Program-made: the position numbers and the translations under genes
Notes under the pieces: generated by a model
What the model saw: only the letters and a program-made list of their open reading frames with translations
Databases searched by the model: none
Told to the model about the DNA's origin: nothing
DNA from: an uncultured Rikenellaceae bacterium
GTDB lineage: Bacteria > Bacteroidota > Bacteroidia > Bacteroidales > Rikenellaceae
Reading direction: 5' to 3'
Assembly (NCBI GenBank): GCA_947074135.1
Contig: CAMTOL010000059.1
Coordinates: 1 to 10,520, forward strand
Length of the DNA: 10,520 bases
Shown here: one piece after another, positions 7,522 through 10,520 of the stretch
How positions within the stretch are numbered: the stretch's first letter is position 1
Layout of the letters: each line of letters begins with the position of its first letter

Positions 7522-8445
7522 GTGCTTCCTTTTCGCCACTGGATGTATCGTTACGTTCGGCGTGTGCTTATTATTCTTATAGCTGCACTTTTGGCAAACT
7601 TCGCATTCTCTTACTTTTTTTATACTCCTAAGATGTGGAGGTTACGTGAGAATGCCGTAGGTACGATAGCGGAGTATGAGTTATTGCAGCGCAAGATTGC
7701 ACTTGCTAATGAGGAGTTGGAGGTGATTCGAAATCGTGAGCATAATGTGTATCGTTCAATTTTTTCGCAAGATACCATTGTTTTTACCAATCCTCCACAA
7801 TATTTCTCTGAAGTTGTCAATTATGGTCGTTATAATAGTTTGGTTGAGACAACTGAGCGGATGCTTTTTGATTTGCGTCGTAAGATTTACGAGCTTTCGG
7901 TTTCGTTAGATGACATTGAGGTATTGGCGTCGAACAAAGATGTTATGGCAGAGCGCGTACCTGCTATTTGGCCGATAGATCGTTCACTGATTAGGGGTCA
8001 CATTGGAGCTTTTGGTTCACGAATGCACCCGACCTTGAAGCGTATTCAGAATCACGATGGAGTTGACTTTGCAGGTCCCATTGGTACTCCTATTGTTGCC
8101 ACAGGTAATGGTGTTGTTATAAGTGATGGCAGGGGTACGGGGTATGGCAATCAGGTTCTTATTGATCACGGTTTTGGTTATCGGACACGTTATGCCCATC
8201 TTTCGAAGATTGATGTAGCGATAGGTCAGGAGGTGAAGCGCGGACAGAAGATAGGAGAGTTGGGTAATACTGGTCGTTCGAGTGGTCCTCACCTCCATTA
8301 TGAGGTGATACATCGAGGTAAGCCGGTCAATCCGATAAGCTATTTCTCTCGCGATATGTCGAGTGATGAGTTTCAAGAGATTCTTGCTAACGCTCGTGAG
8401 ATTACATATGAGAGCGAGGATATTAGTGCATTGAACAACCAATAA
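7522..8445 (+). CDS. Membrane-anchored M23 family zinc metallopeptidase
   Basis: A 307-residue peptidoglycan endopeptidase expected in the periplasm, anchored by one helix. An Arg-rich N-terminus precedes the membrane segment at about 15-34, giving an N-in topology. Residues about 40-140 are helical. The LytM domain at about 158-275 is complete: zinc ligands His178 and Asp182 (HDGVD) and His259, catalytic His257 (HLHYE), and His226 in YAHL, with the usual GYGN and GNTG-SSGPHLHYE context. It shares layout with the M23-like protein at 3672-4565, including a similar Arg-(Asp/Glu)-x-x-(Ile/Val)-Tyr-(Lys/Arg)-x-(Ile/Val)-Phe block, so the two look paralogous. Here the active site is intact. The start is GTG, supported by AGGGAG upstream. 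It diverges from alaS and ends at a strong terminator. Cell-wall remodelling during growth or division is the likely role. Confidence 0.93.
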   Translation: MLPFRHWMYRYVRRVLIILIAALLANFAFSYFFYTPKMWRLRENAVGTIAEYELLQRKIALANEELEVIRNREHNVYRSIFSQDTIVFTNPPQYFSEVVNYGRYNSLVETTERMLFDLRRKIYELSVSLDDIEVLASNKDVMAERVPAIWPIDRSLIRGHIGAFGSRMHPTLKRIQNHDGVDFAGPIGTPIVATGNGVVISDGRGTGYGNQVLIDHGFGYRTRYAHLSKIDVAIGQEVKRGQKIGELGNTGRSSGPHLHYEVIHRGKPVNPISYFSRDMSSDEFQEILANAREITYESEDISALNNQ

Positions 8446-8467
8446 ACAGGTGGGTTTTATAGTATAG

Positions 8468-8506
8468 AAAAGAGTGATAACGTGTTGGTGTTATCACTCT
8501 TTTTTT
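8468..8506 (+). terminator. Strong intrinsic terminator after the M23 gene
   Basis: AAAAGAGTGATAAC (8468-8481) pairs perfectly with GTTATCACTCTTTT (8490-8503) across an 8-base loop, a 14-bp stem running into a T-tract to 8506. The minus-strand complement also ends in TTTT, so it may serve the flavoprotein gene that ends at 8531 on the other strand. Confidence 0.85.
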
Positions 8507-8530
8507 GTTGCTGTTTAATCCCCAGTTTTT

Positions 8531-9109
8531 TTAATTCTTAATCTCCAAAAGTTCCTGAGCTATGTTCTGTGCCAAGGTGCGCATCGTTGCTACGCCCTCC
8601 TCGTCCAAAGCTGCCTCGCCAGGCAACCTGCCGTGAATCATATTCCAATACTGCGAACCTACCATCCGCATCTGCGCAATATGCAAATAGTAATTCAATG
8701 CACTAAATGTAGTAGTCCCTCCACCTCGTCGAAGCGCCACAACAGATGCCCCAATCTTACCTTTAAATGGTTTCAACGACGACGAAGCATAAAATACCCT
8801 ATCCAAAAAACACTTCATACCTCCCGCAATGCCCGAATAATAGACTGGCGATCCAATTATTATCCCGTCAGCCTCCGTCATTCGTCCAATCATCTCGTTT
8901 ACCTCATCTCCCTTAATTGCACATCGTCCATCGCCACTCTCCTTGCACTTTCCGCAAGCTATACAACCGTGTATCGCCTTGTGACCAATATGCACAATCT
9001 CAACCTCAACTCCTAGAGGTGCCAACTCCTCTTTAATTATATTTAGGGCGTAGTGGGTGTTTCCCTTAGCTCGTGGACTGCCGTTTATTGCTATAATCTT
9101 TGCTCCCAT
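8531..9109 (-). CDS. Iron-sulfur flavoprotein (NADPH-dependent FMN reductase-like fold)
   Basis: A 192-residue flavodoxin-like redox protein. GSPRAKGNT at 10-18 is the FMN phosphate-binding loop, and the GSPVYYSGI stretch at about 86-94 is a second flavin-contact region. Four cysteines, Cys49, Cys52, Cys55 and Cys63, form C-x2-C-x2-C-x7-C, the compact motif that holds a [4Fe-4S] cluster in iron-sulfur flavoproteins of anaerobes. Such proteins pass electrons between ferredoxin-like donors and FMN, and some have been linked to oxygen or peroxide reduction; the substrate here is unknown. The protein has no signal peptide, so it is cytosolic. It has its own promoter at 9152-9183 and shares strand with the ECF sigma gene upstream, separated by 231 bases. 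An ordinary NADPH-dependent quinone or FMN reductase is the alternative; the cysteine cluster favours the Fe-S type. Confidence 0.88.
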   Translation of the reverse strand: MGAKIIAINGSPRAKGNTHYALNIIKEELAPLGVEVEIVHIGHKAIHGCIACGKCKESGDGRCAIKGDEVNEMIGRMTEADGIIIGSPVYYSGIAGGMKCFLDRVFYASSSLKPFKGKIGASVVALRRGGGTTTFSALNYYLHIAQMRMVGSQYWNMIHGRLPGEAALDEEGVATMRTLAQNIAQELLEIKN

Positions 9110-9118
9110 TGCTTCTCT

Positions 9119-9340
9119 AAGTATTTACTTTAAAAAAATAATCAAATCACACAAAAATACAAAAAAAAGCTCACCCTCTCAAAATAGTAGCTTAAAAAAA
9201 CGACAACAGCTCACTCTCTCATCTAACTCGCTCTTATTACTAACTCATTTAACCAAACTCACTTCTCTCTGCACTGCTGTCAACCATATCGTTACCTTCT
9301 CACTCGAAACACCCTTTCACTACGCTCCATTCTCTTTCTC
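9119..9340 (-). other. Strongly strand-skewed spacer (purine-rich on minus strand)
   Basis: By my count, plus-strand positions 9121-9340 contain only 13 G but 66 C, so an RNA read from the minus strand would be very poor in C and rich in G/A. The near-repeats AGCTCACCCTCTC (9168-9180) and AGCTCACTCTCTC (9208-9220) differ at one base, and related CTCACT/CTCTC words recur around 9256-9269 and 9298-9305. No convincing gene is present: short frames are low-complexity. The left part carries the flavoprotein promoter; the rest would be the 3' region of the sigma-factor transcript. No terminator hairpin is visible. Confidence 0.6.
9152..9183 (-). promoter_or_regulatory. Promoter of the iron-sulfur flavoprotein gene
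   Basis: On the minus strand TTTG (9183-9180) is followed after 20 bases by TATTTTTG (9159-9152), fitting the Bacteroidota TTTG-N19/20-TAnnTTTG pattern. The leader would be about 35 bases. This suggests the flavoprotein can be expressed independently of the sigma-factor gene. Confidence 0.65.
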
Positions 9341-9940
9341 CTAGATTAACTCTAGACCCAACTGGTCAATTGTTTTACGAAGATTGATTAACGCATAACG
9401 CATACGACCAAGTGCAGTGTTAATGCTCACTCCTGTCTGTTCGGCAATCTCCTTAAAACTTAAGTTCATAAAGTGACGCATAACAACAACCTCGCGTTGT
9501 TCTGCAGGTAAAGTTTCGACTAGTTTCTGGATTTGAGAATCTGTTTGAAAACGAATCATACCATCTTCGGCATTTTGCTCGAAACTACCATTGCCAATCG
9601 ATATAATATCGAACCCAACATCATCTGAGGTTATGTGCTTGCGGTTCTTGTTAGCTCTGAAATAGTCAATCACCTGATTGTGAGCAATGCGAAGCAACCA
9701 AGATACAAACTTGCCTCCATCTACATATTTTCCAGCCTCAATCGAAGCAATAGCCTTGACAAAAGTCTCTTGAAAAATATCATCGGCAGTTGCGCTGTCA
9801 CGAACCATCATAGCAATGTAGTTATAAACTCTTGCTCTGTGTCGTTCGATTACTACGTTAATTGCACTCTTATCGCCTGAGAGATACTTACGCACCAATG
9901 CTCCATCTGAGCCCTTTGGTGTCTTAACACTTTTTTCCAT
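9341..9940 (-). CDS. ECF-type sigma-70 family RNA polymerase sigma factor
   Basis: A 199-residue alternative sigma factor that directs RNA polymerase to a set of promoters. Region 2 spans about 15-95, with the core-binding/-10 segment DDIFQETFVKAI at about 53-64 and FVSWLLRIAHNQVIDYFR at about 78-95. A variable acidic linker follows. Region 4 at about 135-190 contains LPAEQREVVVMRHF and the helix-turn-helix LSFKEIAEQTGVSINTALGR, which reads the -35 area. The size and two-domain layout fit the ECF group and closely resemble widespread Bacteroidales sigma factors. I use ATG at 9940; the frame extends four codons to a TTG at 9952, which is less likely. No anti-sigma gene is adjacent within the window, so control may come from its long leader or from elsewhere. 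Targets cannot be read from the sequence. Confidence 0.93.
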   Translation of the reverse strand: MEKSVKTPKGSDGALVRKYLSGDKSAINVVIERHRARVYNYIAMMVRDSATADDIFQETFVKAIASIEAGKYVDGGKFVSWLLRIAHNQVIDYFRANKNRKHITSDDVGFDIISIGNGSFEQNAEDGMIRFQTDSQIQKLVETLPAEQREVVVMRHFMNLSFKEIAEQTGVSINTALGRMRYALINLRKTIDQLGLELI

Positions 9941-10124
9941 TCCACATCTCAATTTGTGAGTTCAAATCAATAGTACTACCTCAAATCAGTGAGATTATGC
10001 GTAGTTACTGTTGAACCCGGTTAATAATTAATTTTTAAGAGTAGAATTTGGTGTCAATATGCAATAAAATTTAATTTTGAATTTCTGTTTAATAATATTT
10101 GTGGTCAAATAGTGTGCCACGATG

Positions 10125-10152
10125 CAAATATACAAAAAAAATGACAAAACAA
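10125..10152 (-). promoter_or_regulatory. Candidate promoter of the sigma-factor gene
   Basis: TATATTTG (10132-10125, minus) matches TAnnTTTG. TTG at 10152-10150 lies 17 bases upstream, slightly closer than the usual 19-20. The start site would be near 10118, leaving a leader of about 180 bases. No better -7 match occurs closer to the gene. Confidence 0.5.
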
Positions 10153-10370
10153 TAATTTTTAGCAAAAAAATCTCATTTTTCTTTTCTTTTATTTAGAATT
10201 ATAAATGTTTTGTTGTTATCTTCTCAGCTATATAATGGCTAATCAGCATTTCTTCATATTTTTCTCGTCTTCGCTGCTTACTAATTTCTCATAGATTAAG
10301 TGACTCGAATATGCTAGTAATCAATATTGCAGTTAACTACTTTAGTGTTAAAATACATTTAAAACACTGA

Positions 10371-10391
10371 AAAGTTGTTTGTTGCACAAAC
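10371..10391 (-). terminator. Weak candidate terminator after the beta-barrel gene
   Basis: GTTTGT (10377-10382) and ACAAAC (10386-10391) form a 6-bp stem with a 3-base loop, beginning 7 bases past the stop codon. On the minus strand AACTTTTC follows, only a short T-run. A second inverted repeat, AGTGTT/AACACT, lies at 10344-10368. Either could mark the 3' end, but neither is a strong intrinsic terminator. Confidence 0.3.
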
Positions 10392-10398
10392 TCTTCAT

Positions 10399-10520
10399 TT
10401 AAAATGTAAACCTAACGCCTAGTTGTAGATTCAAAACAATACCTTTTTTTATGCGAATCTTTTGCATCACTGTTTGGTTACAGTAATGCGTTATGTTTGT
10501 TTCTACGTTGTTCGTGAAGA
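10399..10520 (-). CDS. C-terminal end of an outer-membrane beta-barrel protein (partial)
   Basis: The minus-strand frame is open from the right edge to a TAA at 10401-10399, giving the last 39 residues of a protein whose start lies outside the window. It ends ...KKGIVLNLQLGVRFTF: a final amphipathic strand with alternating hydrophobic residues and a terminal Phe, the C-terminal signature recognised by the BAM machinery in outer-membrane beta-barrels. KKG-IVLN-LGVRFTF is a common closing pattern for Bacteroidota porin-like or OmpA-like barrels. Earlier residues (VETNITHYCN...) would form the preceding loop or strand. It points the same way as the sigma-factor gene 459 bases on. The exact family cannot be told from this fragment. 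Confidence 0.7.
   Translation of the reverse strand, partial: FTNNVETNITHYCNQTVMQKIRIKKGIVLNLQLGVRFTF

Larger units (their letters stand above)
9941..10398. other. Non-coding region between beta-barrel gene and sigma factor
   Basis: About 450 AT-rich bases without a credible gene on either strand. It holds a candidate sigma-factor promoter (10125-10152) and, if that is used, a leader of about 180 bases. In the leader, two short look-alike hairpins, CTCA-ATTTG-TGAG (9948-9960) and CTCA-AATCAG-TGAG (9980-9993), lie just before the start codon. A pyrimidine-rich stretch occupies about 10168-10195. Weak hairpins near 10344-10368 and 10377-10391 follow the beta-barrel gene. Nothing else stands out. 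Confidence 0.55.

Noticed and set aside
8017..8442. Minus-strand 141-codon open frame inside the second M23 gene
   Set aside because: It is antisense to a complete LytM domain and its translation is low in complexity with no domain features.
9057..9344. Plus-strand 95-codon frame across the skewed spacer
   Set aside because: It starts inside the flavoprotein gene on the opposite strand. Its Ser/Leu/Lys-rich content follows from the C/T-rich base composition, and it has no promoter or recognisable motif.
10344..10368. AGTGTT...AACACT inverted repeat as a terminator
   Set aside because: Only six bp pair with a 13-base spacer, and no T-run follows on either strand.

Overview
The window looks like the chromosome of a low-GC member of the Bacteroidales (Bacteroidota). 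The support is a DUF4923-type secreted protein, OmpA-like and beta-barrel envelope proteins, a Bacteroidota-style ECF sigma factor, promoters fitting the TTTG-N19/20-TAnnTTTG pattern, and A-rich translation starts with almost no Shine-Dalgarno sequences. The gene content is mostly core housekeeping. I see no insertion sequence, CRISPR array, phage gene or toxin-antitoxin pair.

Layout, left to right. 1-91 is non-coding and holds a compact cluster of TTGGTGTGA inverted repeats. A strong bidirectional terminator (118-153) follows, then tRNA-Lys(CUU) on the minus strand. The tRNA sits directly downstream of gap (glyceraldehyde-3-phosphate dehydrogenase, minus strand), which has a textbook promoter. 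A secreted DUF4923-like protein (plus) and an OmpA-family outer-membrane protein (minus) converge on a shared terminator at 2235-2275. The ompA-like mRNA is predicted to begin with a stem-loop. Next come an M23 peptidase-like membrane protein and alaS (both minus, probably one transcript). A second, catalytically intact M23 peptidase (plus) diverges from alaS, and the two outward promoters lie almost back to back. After another terminator there is a minus-strand set: an iron-sulfur flavoprotein with its own promoter, an unusually G-poor/C-rich (plus strand) spacer, an ECF sigma factor with a long leader, and at the right edge the C-terminal 39 codons of an outer-membrane beta-barrel protein.

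How the parts relate: the two M23 proteins flanking alaS share one architecture (N-terminal membrane anchor, alpha-helical/coiled region, C-terminal LytM domain). They look like paralogous periplasmic cell-wall proteins, but the alaS-linked copy has Asn where the conserved catalytic His of the Y-x-H-L motif should be. OmpA tethers the outer membrane to peptidoglycan, so much of the window concerns the envelope.

The most useful second looks are the left-edge repeat cluster, the His-to-Asn change in the first M23 protein, the 5' stem-loop of the ompA-like mRNA, the purine-rich minus-strand spacer between sigma factor and flavoprotein, and the apparent dependence of tRNA-Lys on gap transcription. 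None amounts to a demonstrated new system.
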